The position numbers and the translations under genes are program-made. DNA of 64,000 nucleotides from Bisporella sp. PMI_857. Its lineage: Eukaryota > Ascomycota > Leotiomycetes > Helotiales > Helotiaceae. The stretch covers positions 83,245 to 147,244 of the forward strand of contig JAJSPD010000099.1 in assembly GCA_021307315.1 (NCBI GenBank), written 5' to 3'. The stretch's first letter is position 1, and each line of letters begins with the position of its first letter. Below the pieces are notes generated by a model. That model was not told where the DNA came from. It ran no database searches and saw only the letters and a program-made list of their open reading frames with translations. Positions 45,125-55,891 of this stretch are shown piece after piece.

Positions 45125-45380
45125 GCCGCAATACGCACGTGCTGGAATATGGTCCGGCTCCGAGGCGAATAGGATGTCTCTCACAAGTGGACACGTAGTA
45201 GCTCAAGCTCTGTGTGCCTATGTGTCCCTTGGTGTCTGCCGGGATGAATATCTGAAAGGGACCTTATCCCTCTGTCTACCAGTGGCATCGCGGGAGCAGG
45301 CACGGTCGGGGGAAGTGGCGTTCAGGGCGAGGAGGATTGGAGGATCAGATGCATGGGTGGAATACTACAAAAGAAAATAG

Positions 45381-46472
45381 AGAGGTTGTCATCCGAAGCA
45401 GACATGAGGCGCAACGCCTTTAGACAAGCAATTCGTGTATTATATAATAAGTCACGCGTTGATTGGGATCCCTGGCATTTCTATATTGTACAATTTTCCC
45501 AGACCATTTGTACTAAAAAGAAGAGAACCCCCTCAACAAAGCGCCGCACAATCCTGACTCCCAGTCCTCGCCTCGCCTATGCATTTACCTCCTTTCCCGA
45601 CCGGCCTCTTGATTCTGACTTGATTCTGACTTGACTTGACTTGACTGAGTTGCTTGCTTGACGAGCGAAGGGGAGCTAGGCTCCCTATATATCAGTTATA
45701 ACCGCACAAGAACGAGCGAAGTAAGTCCATTTGACTCACAACTGACTCATGGCTGAATCCTGAGGCATGCGGGCGTTTGCGGGTGCCTATCCTGGGCTAC
45801 AAATCATGTGAAACCACATCCCTAAGTCACTTTGACACGGCCAATCACTATGAAAGCACTCTAATCTTTAAACAACGTCTTGTGGCTGGTGTAGTTCTAC
45901 GGCCGAGCCCTTTGGCTTTTTAAATTCTTTCCTGTCGATCTTCTGAGATAAGGAAGGGAATATTATTTTTCTCTCGAAGATGTGATGTATCATAGGAGCG
46001 AGCGACGGTTAGGGCATACCTACACTCTGGTGCACAGCAGACCAAAAGATACTCGTCCAGGTCTATGTATAATTGACACTGTGCTAAACAATCGGCTGAA
46101 GCCATCGAGAAAAATTGAGTATGCAAATTCGTTACACGCCACAGGAAGTGGGCTTGTCGAATCAAACAACAAAAAGGATATGTTTTGGAGGAACTCAAAT
46201 GAAGTCAAGTAGGACAGTTGTGTATTGATAATTCTATGAAAGTAGTGGTGTTTTTGCGGTAATGACAGTTTGCGGCTCAATTGCAGCGCTAGGCCTATTA
46301 ATATAAAAGCAGGTCCATGCGCATTGCTTATTCAACAGGTTCAACTCCAAAACGCGTCGAGGACCCAGCACTACGCTTACACGTGCACGTGCAACTTTTG
46401 CTGGATTACGATATAATCTGGCCGACCTTTATTCCAGTAGTAATATAACCCGATAGCAATGGATCTCTTTTA
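45381..46472. other. Intergenic with a short CTTGA-type tandem repeat
   Basis: TTGATTCTGAC and TTGAC units repeat at 45608-45646. Small frames at 45920-46280 overlap on opposite strands and match no family. Confidence 0.4.
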
Positions 46473-47456
46473 TTACTCCTGAGGGTCGACGATTCCAGTA
46501 TAACCTCGCCCGAAATCAAGACCAATTTCCGGAATATTACGGAACTCATTTATAGATCCACCAGCACTGTCAGGGTTAGTCCCCTTACACCTCCATGTAA
46601 TCTCAAACATCAAATCAAAGCATGTCTGGTAGTTCCAATTCTCGCCCGCTATATAAATATAGTAATATACGCTTGTAAGCGCGCCGACATTACTAGTAAA
46701 TCGCTGGAAAGTACCGTCGGTTGCTTGGTAGTAAAGTTTGAATTCTAAATAACCAGACAGTCAGTTTATATATATATATATATATATTGGAAAAACTTTG
46801 AAATATCTTATAATAATAGAATCTCGATTGGGCTAAGGTTATAAGACCGGTGAAAATAAGAAGTAGGCGAGTAATAAAAAAGAGTTGTTCTTACGGTAGT
46901 GAGAATGATAATGCTGAAGGCCTCCAGCTGCATTAAGGTCGCCGCAAAATCCAGATCCGCCACTATATAGTCTATGATTCACAAACTTATAGTTAGTATA
47001 TTTTCTTTTCAAAAGGGATAAGGGATTATAAAAAGAAAAGAAAATAAAGACTAAGTTAGAGATTCGGGACGGGAATAAGTATCAGGACAGTCAAGACCAG
47101 GAAAAGAGTACATACTGATTCTGAAAAACCCAAGTACCGGATTGATAGCAGGTTGAGCTTTCCCATCTTTTGGCTTTCGTGCTACGAGCTTCAAGCAGTG
47201 AGATAGCACGCTTATGCTTTTCGCGGGATGCTGATTTGGGCGGCTCGTATGCATAAATGATAGAATCATTCACAGGAAGGCCGTTGAAAGTGCCGTTTGG
47301 ATGGACGTCAACAGCCCGAATAGCATCCCAGGTTTCAATAGGTCCGAAGATACCGGTAAGGAGATCTCTTACAGAGTGATCTTCGAGGATTGGGGAAGAA
47401 AAAACATTACTTGCTGCCAATAGGGCACTTGTAAAAAGAAGGGCTGCAGACACCAT
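46473..47456 (-). CDS. Putative secreted protein, 3 exons, 229 aa
   Basis: Minus-strand exons are 47116-47456, 46895-46971 and 46473-46744; phases agree and the frame ends in TAA. The ATG at 47456 opens a typical signal peptide (MVSAALLFTSALLAAS), so I prefer it over an upstream in-frame ATG at 47591. The mature protein has ETWDAIRAVDVHPNGTFNGL, a dibasic-rich segment (REKHKRA, STKAKRW) that could be a processing region, then a C-terminal domain with four Cys (SSTCYQSGTW, GSGFCGDL, NYQTCFDLM, WRCKG) and many aromatic residues (LTSVYYYIYIAGENWNYQ). I do not recognise the family; cysteine-paired secreted proteins are often effectors or lectin-like, which is only a guess. Intron 2 holds a (TA)n run at 46767-46788. 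Confidence 0.75.
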
Positions 47457-48734
47457 GACGAATATAGACTTGAGGCTGCTGGAAAGTAAACTGCTCAATT
47501 GGAAACAAATGCTGTGTTTACTGAAAGATAGTTCAATAGTAACGATCACTGGAATATTTATACATTTGTCAAAAATCATATCTGTTGACATTGGATTTTA
47601 GACGTAATATTTTGAATAAGCTTAGAAGCTTTTCTCGTATACAAAATTAAAGGATCCGGAGCTAAGTCTTAAAAGAGAAAATGTGATAAGGATAGTACAT
47701 ATTATATATAATTATACTTACCTAGAAGAACAATGGAGTAGACGTTGCATACGGCGTATTATTTATACCTTGCCGCTTATTTTTGATTGGTTTATAAACT
47801 AAATTAGGCATTTGAGGCTAAAAAAATTGTCAAGGACCTGTAGTATAATTAAGGTATTTTAGTGCTGACAACTCTGACCATAATAGGGCTGCCTGGAGGC
47901 GGATACAAAGGATCCGCACTGAAGCTGAAAGGACTCTTAATAAACCAATGGCAGGGGTGGTCCACAGAGTTAGCCAATAGTAAATTTACCACACAAAGCT
48001 CAAAGCTGACGTGGTCTACAGGAAACAATGCCTCGCCGATGTAAGATGAATAGCGGCAAAGCGTTTTAGCGAGCTACTCCACTTGCTCCTGAACCCCGCC
48101 TTGATTCCAGCCAAACCTATTGCGAGAACGTGCGTTAAGATTGGGACAGCGAGGCAATCAAAGCAGATGTAGGGTATATCATCTAGCAGGTGGGGGCTAA
48201 AAAAAACTGTGTGCTTTGTACTGGTAGAGAAGTTGATAGCGTGGAGACCGGTTAAGTGACTTGCGGTGAAGGAAAGGAAGGAGGTTTGGGATCGCGTTCA
48301 CTCGAGAGGGATTGTGTTGCTCAGACGGACCAGCTGTGATCAGGCTCTGCAGAGAGGCTCGATCCGTGATGCAATCGAAACAGGTCTGCGTGGGAGGGGG
48401 CTTGAGGAGGGGAATGCGACGGAGAGGGGCCAACTGGGCTCGAGATGGAAGTATGGCAGGTGCCATAACATTATGCTTTTGAGTCAATATTTTTGCGGTC
48501 ATATATAGGGAGAAATAGCCCCAAGTCGATGGTAGTATGGCAATCTTAAAATTGCTGACCTTTTTTTTTTTCATAGCTGGGTAGCAAGGCTGCTAAGGAG
48601 CAGAGGTTTAAGTTCTACACACACATGATTGCGCATCTTCTTCACTTAAAAGGACGGAAGAGAGTAGGAAGTGAGACTGTATTCGGCCCCTGGACATCGA
48701 GCTCCCACCGAGCCATCAGCTACATGCGACCCCT
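47457..48734. other. Intergenic, AT-rich
   Basis: Promoter region of the secreted-protein gene and about 1 kb without a recognised gene. Overlapping frames at 47862-48574 look like chance. Confidence 0.4.
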
Positions 48735-49187
48735 CTAATGAACCTGAGTAACAATAATGCTAGTTGGGGCAGTGATCTCCAACCCGTGTTCGCCATGACC
48801 GAGTTCAACAATATGATCGCTTCCCTGGTCCGTCCTATACCTCATTTCTACAGGCTGAATTCCCTTACCAGTAAGCCATTCTCTAATAAGGTTATTCCCA
48901 GTAGAGAACCTCTCGCCTCCCCTATCCGCAGAAACAATAAGCCACGTACTTTTGTGGAGGCATTCCCCGAGAAGGCCGTTGAGTGTTTCCCCGACTTCAG
49001 TCACAAGTTTCGGGCCATTATCGCCATTGAGAGTCAGTGAGGCGAAGTGAGCCATGAACCCCATGTCGCCTTCCATAGAGACCGCCAGTATCGTACAGCC
49101 ATTGAGTTGTTCGGCTCTGAAACATTCCCCAGGCTCCAATACGTTGTAGTCGGTTTTGTCCATATCAACTAGTGTTTTTTCTCCCAT
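48735..49187 (-). CDS. Hypothetical protein, 150 aa, single exon
   Basis: The frame is open from ATG 49187 to the stop at 48735. I chose this start over 49334 because the upstream 49 residues are Phe/Gln-rich and unlike the rest. Notable stretches are GECFRAEQLNGCTILAVSME, GFMAHFASLTLNGDNG, STWLIVSADRGGERFSTGN and REWLTGKGIQPVEMRYRTD. The CTILAV...MAHF pattern is reminiscent of small fungal proteins of unknown function and faintly of CheD-type folds; I would not transfer a function. No signal peptide from the chosen start. Confidence 0.55.
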   Translation of the reverse strand: MGEKTLVDMDKTDYNVLEPGECFRAEQLNGCTILAVSMEGDMGFMAHFASLTLNGDNGPKLVTEVGETLNGLLGECLHKSTWLIVSADRGGERFSTGNNLIREWLTGKGIQPVEMRYRTDQGSDHIVELGHGEHGLEITAPTSIIVTQVH

Positions 49188-49627
49188 GTTGACGGGTATG
49201 ACTTTTCTTTTCGAGATAAAAGGTAGAGATAGTGTTGGCTCGAGTATAAAGAAATTAGAGGATTGGATTTGAGAGACCTGGTAATAGAACTTAAAGTGTC
49301 TGAAAAAAAAACCCTCAAGTGTATGGGGGCTCATGACATATATGTACTCTTGCAGGACTGACTAGATCGAATCTCACTACAAATAATAAGCCTGCATGAC
49401 GGATAATCAATAGATATGTCACCTGCGGCAATAGGAACCCAAAACTTATGTAATTAATACAAGGAAAAAGTATAACGTACTCTGTAAACGAGGGGTCGAG
49501 CGGGCACTTCAAACTAACGCTATATATTGTATTAAATGGCTTAACTAAATACACCTAATTCAGGCAAGCTTGAAATGGCTACAGACTGCCCAGGCTATAG
49601 CGCTCCTGAATATTCAAAATCAATGTA
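49188..49627. other. Intergenic
   Basis: No recognised feature except a TA at the edge of the MITE. Confidence 0.4.
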
Positions 49628-49924
49628 CGAAGCTCTGGCCCAAAAGTATTGATACGCGCTAGCAGGGGCAAGTCAAAAGTAGCTTAGAAGTAGGCTAGCC
49701 GGGCAACCACGAGAAGCCTATAAGTAAGAATGGTGGAAATCTTACGGGCAGATAACTTAGCGGTTACACGCTATAATTTAGCGAGTAAGCCCTGTAATGA
49801 TCACTAAAGTAAAGAAGTCTGCAGTATGTCTAGGCTCTGAGGCCGTTGCTCCGCCAGCACCACCCCCTGTCACTTTCTCCCTTCCCTTGCTAGCGCAGTA
49901 TCAATACTTTGGGCCAGAGCTTCG
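49628..49924. mobile_element. 297-bp MITE with TA target
   Basis: Left CGAAGCTCTGGCCCAAAAGT and right, reverse complemented, CGAAGCTCTGGCCCAAAGTA pair over about 45 bp, ending GCGCTAGCA. TA flanks both ends (49626-49627, 49925-49926). Non-coding interior. TIRs differ from those of the 7775 MITE. Confidence 0.85.
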
Positions 49925-51720
49925 TATCGTTCACGCAAATTAACTAGTAACCTACTAAGCCTTCCTTTTTATCCCTTCGTCTAGCAGCCCGCCTTTGTTA
50001 AAGATAATTTGATGCCCTTGTTCCTAGTTCATGTGTGTAACGCTATAACGTAATGGAAAGTGGATTCGCTTTGGCCAAAAAAGTTAAAATTCTATATCCC
50101 GTAGCAAGGTCGCGTATACTGACCTCTCAACAACTGTTTCCCAGGGCTGCAGTGATCAGTTGGCTGAGACACCGATCAGGACGTGAAAGGGCCAAGGCGC
50201 TGGTTTCCCCTTTTCGAAGTTTAAAGCGTTTTCGCGTTGGACTCTTAAAAAGAGGCACGACTCAGTGCGATTTCTTACTAGACGGTCGTCGATTTCTGGG
50301 AATTTATCTCGGTTATGAGCCGGGTTCATGAAGCTGAGCGCACGAAGCCCCTCGCCAATAAATTACCCCACTGTGGGACGCTTAATGCCCTTGCATATGC
50401 CAAGGATGACATCAGCTAGCCCTAACCCTTCTTTAGAATGAGGCGTGGAAAGGATACCATTTTAGGTAAATGGGTTTCATGACTGCAGAACTCGGGTTCC
50501 TAGTCCCCTCGCCCTCGAGTTACCGTCCCTGCACAGCTCAATATTCCCGCTGCATAGCGATTAGCCATTGTTATTCCAGCTTTAGTGCTTACCTCTTCAG
50601 CTTCTTTTCCTTACCAGACACAATTTTGACGGCCGTCACCGATCTTGTACTATTGTGAACAGCTGGGATTTTAAATATCGACTAAGCGTCCTCGTGAGTA
50701 ACTTCTCGGCGTTCTCGCTTATCCTCGCGCACAAGAGCAACCAATATATTATGCTTATGTTCCTCAGCCCTAGGCAAGTAGGTCAGCCATCCCGTTTCCT
50801 TACCCCTCGGTTCCTTGGTATCGTAAGCGCTGACAACTTAGTCGCGGGGCTTGCCAAGCTCAATAGTAGTGTCTTCAACGATCTCGGAATGCTCACTAAA
50901 AGTCTACAGAAGTCGTCAAGTAGGTAGGATTGTATCAGCCGGTCCTAAATGAGCAGTCAGATACAATCCATTTTAGAGCTTTTTGTCTGAAGTCGTCCGT
51001 GCTTGTATTACCATTGCTCTCTAATCTTTTATTCTCATCCGGTAAAATCCCGGAAATTATTAGTCGACGATCTTGTACAAAACGAAGATTAAGTCTTAGC
51101 TTCCTGACTCTTGCTAACGAATACAGCTGTAACTTGTATCACAGGACCAGAAAGAGAGCTCCAGGACTCTGATTAGATTGGAAGCTTGATAAGCAGCCAC
51201 ACTTATTATCAATGGTAAATATAGAGCCTGACAATGTTGCTCACTGCTTCTGGCAAGCCTGGTACCAATGCAATGGGGGCCAAAACGAAACCTATTGGCC
51301 TTTGCAGTCTGAAAGTTGGCAGTACGACTTCAAACATCCAGGAACTACTAAATAATGAAAAGGCTATGCAGTAGGTAGTCTAGCGTGCATATATTTATTA
51401 AATAACTATGCCTAGTTGGTTGTGGCCACACACGAGTGGTAAGGGCGAATATTTCATACAGTCAAGGTTCGAGACTACAAAACTGCAAATATCTGGCTAC
51501 GGCGAAACCCGAAAGTTCCCCCAATCGGTCCTCCAAAGGAAAGGCTGTAGTTGCAATGTAAGCTGGTCGTGTATGTTATAAATAAGGCCATTGCCCTTCT
51601 ATGATTTTTAGTATCTCATCATCTCACAGTGTACTCAACTTGAGAGAGCACTTCGTTCTTTTTCGTTTCACAGACATACACCTATAGTAATAGAATCTCT
51701 AACTTATCTCATCTAGCAAC
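49925..51720. other. Long non-coding stretch before the 289-aa gene
   Basis: Several plus-strand frames (50053-50331, 50655-50927, 50930-51172) have no family resemblance and changing composition; probably degraded repeat DNA. GGTTATGAGCC at 50311 resembles the copia primer site, but no LTR end precedes it. Confidence 0.35.
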
Positions 51721-52657
51721 ATGTCAGGTATGAATCATCTATCTATCTTTTTATATTATCTATCTTATTCCAGCACACTAATCCCTTTCTTTAGTCGTAG
51801 GAGGCGCCAATGCCGCTTTCGGAATTGCTAACCAGGCCAACGACTTCGCTAGCAGCGTGATCAAAACTGTTGACCAAGGTAGTGCGACTGCAGTCAATGT
51901 GACCAGGAATGGAATCCAAATCAAGCATATGGTTGAGGGCGAGGCAAATCGCGAACAAAATGTCAAGTCCGTCAAGGAGCATACGATTGCCTGCGCTATA
52001 GACACACTGCGCACAAAGTTCGAAGATCACTTCAATATTGTCGTGTGCAACGACTACGACCGCGACAAGCTAGAAGTCGAGGGCTTATCGAAGACTCTCA
52101 AACAGATCACGGTTGCTTTTGGCGGGACGGTCAACGACGTTAGCAACTACCGCATCTTTATGTTCCGTAGTGGCAAGTACGAGCGCGGTGCTGCAGACAT
52201 CGGTCAACCAGGCCACCGATGGGAGCGCGACGGCATCCAGTACTACGGCGTAGGTGGGCAGAAAGTGCAGATCGACTACCCTGTCAGCTGGATGGTGCTG
52301 AATTTCCCCTCCGCCCAGGGCGAGGCGTTGTCATCGGAGGAAGTCGAGGCGATGGCTGTGGAGATTGGGATGAGCGCCAGTGTTGACCCGCCCGAGGGTG
52401 CTCCTAAAGACGAAGATGCTGCACAGTCGGCCGATGTGCCAGATTCGTATGATCCGGCTGTTAATACCCCTTTTCAAGGCCAAAGGGAGGCAATGCAGGA
52501 GGGAGAAGGGAATGCTCAGCCAGACGAAGGACAGGACCAAAGAGGGTGGGGTGCTCAGCCAGATGAAGGGCAGGACCAGGGAGAATGGAATGCTCAGCCA
52601 GACGAAGGGCAGGACCAGGGAGAATGGAATGCTCAGCCAGATGAAGGACAGTACTAA
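51721..52657 (+). CDS. Uncharacterised protein with acidic C-terminal repeats, 2 exons, 289 aa
   Basis: A 7-bp first exon (51721-51727, ATGTCAG) is joined to 51795-52657 through a 67-bp intron, giving MSVVGGANAAFGIANQAN at the start. The middle (TLRTKFEDHFNIVVCNDYDR, GISNYRIFMFRSG-type strand, WERDGIQYYGVGGQKVQID, SWMVLNFPSAQGE) looks like a compact folded domain. The C-terminus is Glu/Gln/Asp-rich with a 13-residue repeat (AQPDEGQDQGEWN). I do not recognise the family. No signal peptide or membrane segment, so probably cytosolic or nuclear. An alternative start at 51857 would lose the conserved-looking N-terminus. Confidence 0.68.
52514..52654 (+). repeat. 39-bp tandem repeat in the coding region, about 3.6 copies
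   Basis: Encodes AQPDEGQDQ(R/G)(G/E)W(G/N) units. The third differs little from the second, suggesting recent expansion; likely length-polymorphic. Confidence 0.9.
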
Positions 52658-53191
52658 GGAGAGTAATGAAGCATTGCAGTAGTAAATGGCTAATCTAGTA
52701 AATCTAAACTTCTGTTCGTTTTCCGTACTTGGCCTTTTCCTGGCAGAAAAATGAAGTTGGGTCTACGGCATTTAATTCCTTATACAATGTAGTAGCGTAG
52801 ATTGGCCGAAGAGACCAATTTAATTTAGCTAACTTTACTTATTATATTCAGCCCAAAATAACTAGGAGTGAGGCTAAAATCCTAATACATGGCTGCTAAT
52901 TTACAAATATTGAGACTTGATGCAAGTATATTGTCTTCGACTTTGCCTCCTTTATTCGCAGGCGATATCCTCCGTCGGCGACGCTGGATTATAGAACCTA
53001 CTAAAACTTCGTAACATTCCTTATTTGATTATCCTCGGACCATACGGTTGTATCGCATCTGATATCCGCAGATCCAGAACCAGATTTCGACGACAGCTGA
53101 GGACTCGCTACCAAGAAATCCAAAAAAATTGAGGTATCTGTTGATTAAATAGTCGATTAAACCACCAATTAAATCATCGAAAGGTCACATC
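52658..53191. other. Intergenic
   Basis: AT-rich; nothing recognised. Confidence 0.4.
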
Positions 53192-53641
53192 TTGCGGCGA
53201 TCACTTGATAGCCAGCTTTGCATTACAGAGAAAAGCCATACAATCTTAACAGCGGGATGTGAAGTTCGTCATAACTCTAGTCCCACAGAGGACTACACGA
53301 CGGTCTTCCTCGGTCATGCACAGCTATACGTGTTTGCAGAAAAATGGGGCATTAAAGACCTGAAAACTCTCGCTTTATTCAAGCCTCACAAGGCATTAAC
53401 ATCATTCACTCTATATGCACCCCGGCGACCCGACATTGTAGAGTTACTAGGATATACCTTTTCCAATGACAACACACCGAATCTTGTCGGTGCTGTTAAC
53501 GATTTAAGGTCATTGGTGATGCTCTATACAGCACGCGTGGTGGAAGATCTCATCTACTGTCCCAAATTTCTATCGTTAATTGGAGAGTGTGGTCAATTTG
53601 CCCAACATATTGTACAGACGCTGATGAAACGTATTGACTAA
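53192..53641 (+). pseudogene. C-terminal part of a BTB-domain protein
   Basis: From about residue 33 on, the frame reads EDYTTVFLGHAQLYVFAEKW, GIKDLKTLALFKPHKALTSF, RRPDIVELLGYTFSNDNTP and LRSLVMLYTARVVEDLI, the standard C-terminal half of fungal BTB/POZ proteins (adaptors for cullin-3 ligases or regulators). The N-terminal BTB core (PDLxIxCG, HK/R and YLYTLDY blocks) is absent upstream, where the sequence is AT-rich and unrelated. It is a 5'-truncated relic or its first exon is elsewhere. Confidence 0.65.
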
Positions 53642-54393
53642 TTTAAGGTTGGAATATCTCAATTGATTATGGAGAAAAAGGAATGCCGTTACTGAACATT
53701 TATTGTTATCTAAATGATGTGAGTTCCAAGGATGGGTTTACAACTTCCACTGTTGTGTGATGCCGTAGTGAAGGCCGACATAACGCCCCATTGCCATCAC
53801 CAGTCAAACGTGCTAGCGAACTTCCTTGTCCTGAAATCTAGGTGATCAAGCTCTCAGCCGACCCCCGTGAGATTATTCTATGAAACGTCTTTACATGAAC
53901 CAGCAAATTCGGAGCCATTTTTGACACAAAATGAAGATGAAGAGAAAGAACGGTTTTCCGTATTGATCTGGCTAGGATCCACCAAGCGAAAGAGACGCAT
54001 AAGAGTCTCTGGACAAGCTAGGTGAATAGTTGATGGTGTGTAAAACAGCGACTAAACCACCCATTTTAGCACCCTCAAATCGCTGTACTTAGACTTATTG
54101 TATTTAAAAAGTAGCAAAGTTTTGAGCACAAGAATTAGGCGGTCTATTGACTAGCGAAAAGTGCCTAGGCTGTGCTTGCTGTTTCTAATTGAGGCCTCAG
54201 GCTGAGTGGCAGAGGTGGCAGTAGACGGATGTGGCTGGCAAATGATGCAGCCTTAGGCTTCAGTGACTTGGTCATTATTCCATCACAGTATTGAACAGCA
54301 CTACTGTACTATAGACAGACCTGTTTTACGCCGTTATTCTATTTATTCTGGCTAATAATTCATCATACTCCTAGATCCTTATCGGCTGGGGCA
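53642..54393. other. Intergenic
   Basis: No recognised feature. Confidence 0.4.
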
Positions 54394-55075
54394 CTAACTA
54401 ATCTCTAATTCCGCTGTCCGCCACCCAAGTAATGCTGTACGGGAAGACAAAGTATTAGGGTGATTAGTGCCTACGATCCTGGTCCGTAACGTTACACATT
54501 TCTCCATTAGCTTAAAGGCCTTTTTATCTCGGCCTTGATCCAAGTGCGTCGATACCAGATCGGCCATGCTAGTCAGCGTATCAGGATGCTCTACACCAAG
54601 CGCCTTCTTTCTCGTCTCCAGCTCTACGGCCTCCTCCCGCCGGCCTTGATTCCTATATGTCAACGCTAGGTTGGCCATATTAGTTAACGTGGAAGGGTGC
54701 TCCGAGCATAGTATCATCTTGGACGTCTCCATTACTTTGACCTCTAGCTCTTCGGCCTCCTTCCACCGGCTCTGATTCCAAAATGTCGACGCTAGGCTGG
54801 CTATACTAGTCAACGTTGAAGGATGCTCCACGCTTAGTACTTTAGAGCATATCTTTAGTTCTGCTGCCTGTAGCTCTTCGGCCTCCTTCCACCACCTTGA
54901 TTCCAAAACGTCGACCAGGTTGGCCATACTAGTCAGCGTGGCAGGATGCTCTGCGCCAAGCACCCTCTTTCTTGTCTCCATTACTTATACCTCCAGCTCT
55001 CCGCCCTTCCCCCACCGGCTTTGATTCCTATACGTCAACGCTAGGTTGGCTATGCCGGTCAGCGTGTCAGGAGGT
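54394..55075 (-). pseudogene. Kinesin-light-chain-type TPR repeats, fragment
   Basis: At least four 42-residue repeats with the EHPxTLTSMANLAxTYxNQGRWKEAEELxxxVMETRK pattern. TAA near 54982 replaces Gln between ELEV and VMETRK, and the frame continues upstream to SPPDTLTGIANLALTYRNQS at about 55075. These repeats are usually the C-terminal sensor of fungal NB-ARC or patatin-NLR proteins; here the N-terminal domains are missing. Confidence 0.8.
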
Positions 55076-55463
55076 GATAACGTTACTGCTTGAGCAACGC
55101 GAGGCAGATGTGGTTGTGACAGAGGCGGTGGTGAAGGCAGTGGCGGGGGATAGTGGGAACGGGAAAGGAGTGATGCTACTGCTGCTGCTTGAGCAACGTG
55201 GGACAGATGTGGTTGTGACAGAAGCGGTGGTGAAGGCAGCGGCAAGGAATAGAGGGAACAGGAAAAAGGTGATGACGCTACTGCTTGAGCAACGCGGAGC
55301 AAATGTGGTTGTAACGGAAGCGGTGTTGAAAGCAGCGGCAGGGAATAGTAGGAACAGGAAAGAAGTGGTGACGCTATTGCTTCAAAATAGAAGTAACGCC
55401 GTCCGGATTACTGAACAGGTGATTAACGGCGCGCCACAACAAGTGGGCAAGAAACAGTCTTGA
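55076..55463 (+). pseudogene. 33-residue ankyrin-like repeats, fragment in opposite orientation
   Basis: The plus strand encodes about 3.5 copies of a unit like VVVTEAVVKAAAxNRGN followed by VMTLLLEQRGA. This repeat is common at the C-terminus of fungal NACHT proteins. It ends at KKQS-TGA. The array abuts the minus-strand TPR array with no gap, so two receptor tails have been fused tail to tail. Confidence 0.7.
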
Positions 55464-55891
55464 GAATTATCGAGGAGTACCTTAGCATCTTGCCTGGTTA
55501 TACAATGCAGCAAAAATTGGCCCGAAACTTGTTTGAATGCGACGGGGGAAGGTTGTGAGAAGATGGGATCCTGTATAATGACGGAGAGAAGCTGTCGCGT
55601 AGGCGGCCAATGGGTGCGCGGTTAGCCGAAAACTGGTTAGCGACCTCTCTGACCCCCCGGCCAAACCATCCCGAAAACAGCAGCTGGTTAACCGTGACCC
55701 GTGTATTAAAGTACACAGCCTGCATTGTTAACACAGCCTCAGCATCAGCCGGTCACATGAGAAAGCAGAATCCTCCTGAAAGAAGAAACTTGCCTCTATA
55801 CAAAATAGAAAGAAACAGGTTCACAAGCCTGTCTTTTACTTTCTCAAAGTCAACACATTAATAAATCCAAACCCTAGAAGTTCCATCTCTA
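55464..55891. other. Intergenic
   Basis: Upstream region of the next gene; no recognised feature. Confidence 0.4.

Larger units (their letters stand above)
43088..45380 (+). pseudogene. Host frame with a Myb/SANT-like segment, split by the gag-only element
   Basis: 43088-43307 and 45130-45380 join in frame across the insertion to about 156 codons. The first part has an acidic Ser/Asp stretch and IQWDLIDEQRLLAYRKEDKP, then WCWVFHQFPNRTPP, which resembles the SANT/Myb-like helix pattern common in fungal proteins. The element entered just after this motif and now truncates it (TPP-LSGIGL...). The true start upstream of 43088 is unclear, and the downstream part has no recognised domain. Confidence 0.5.

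Noticed and set aside
50311..50325. Half-tRNA primer-binding site and hidden LTR element
   Set aside because: GGTTATGAGCC is present but no LTR terminus precedes it and no gag/pol follows.
50053..51172. Three plus-strand frames as genes
   Set aside because: No conserved blocks, no splice logic joining them, and no similarity to known families.
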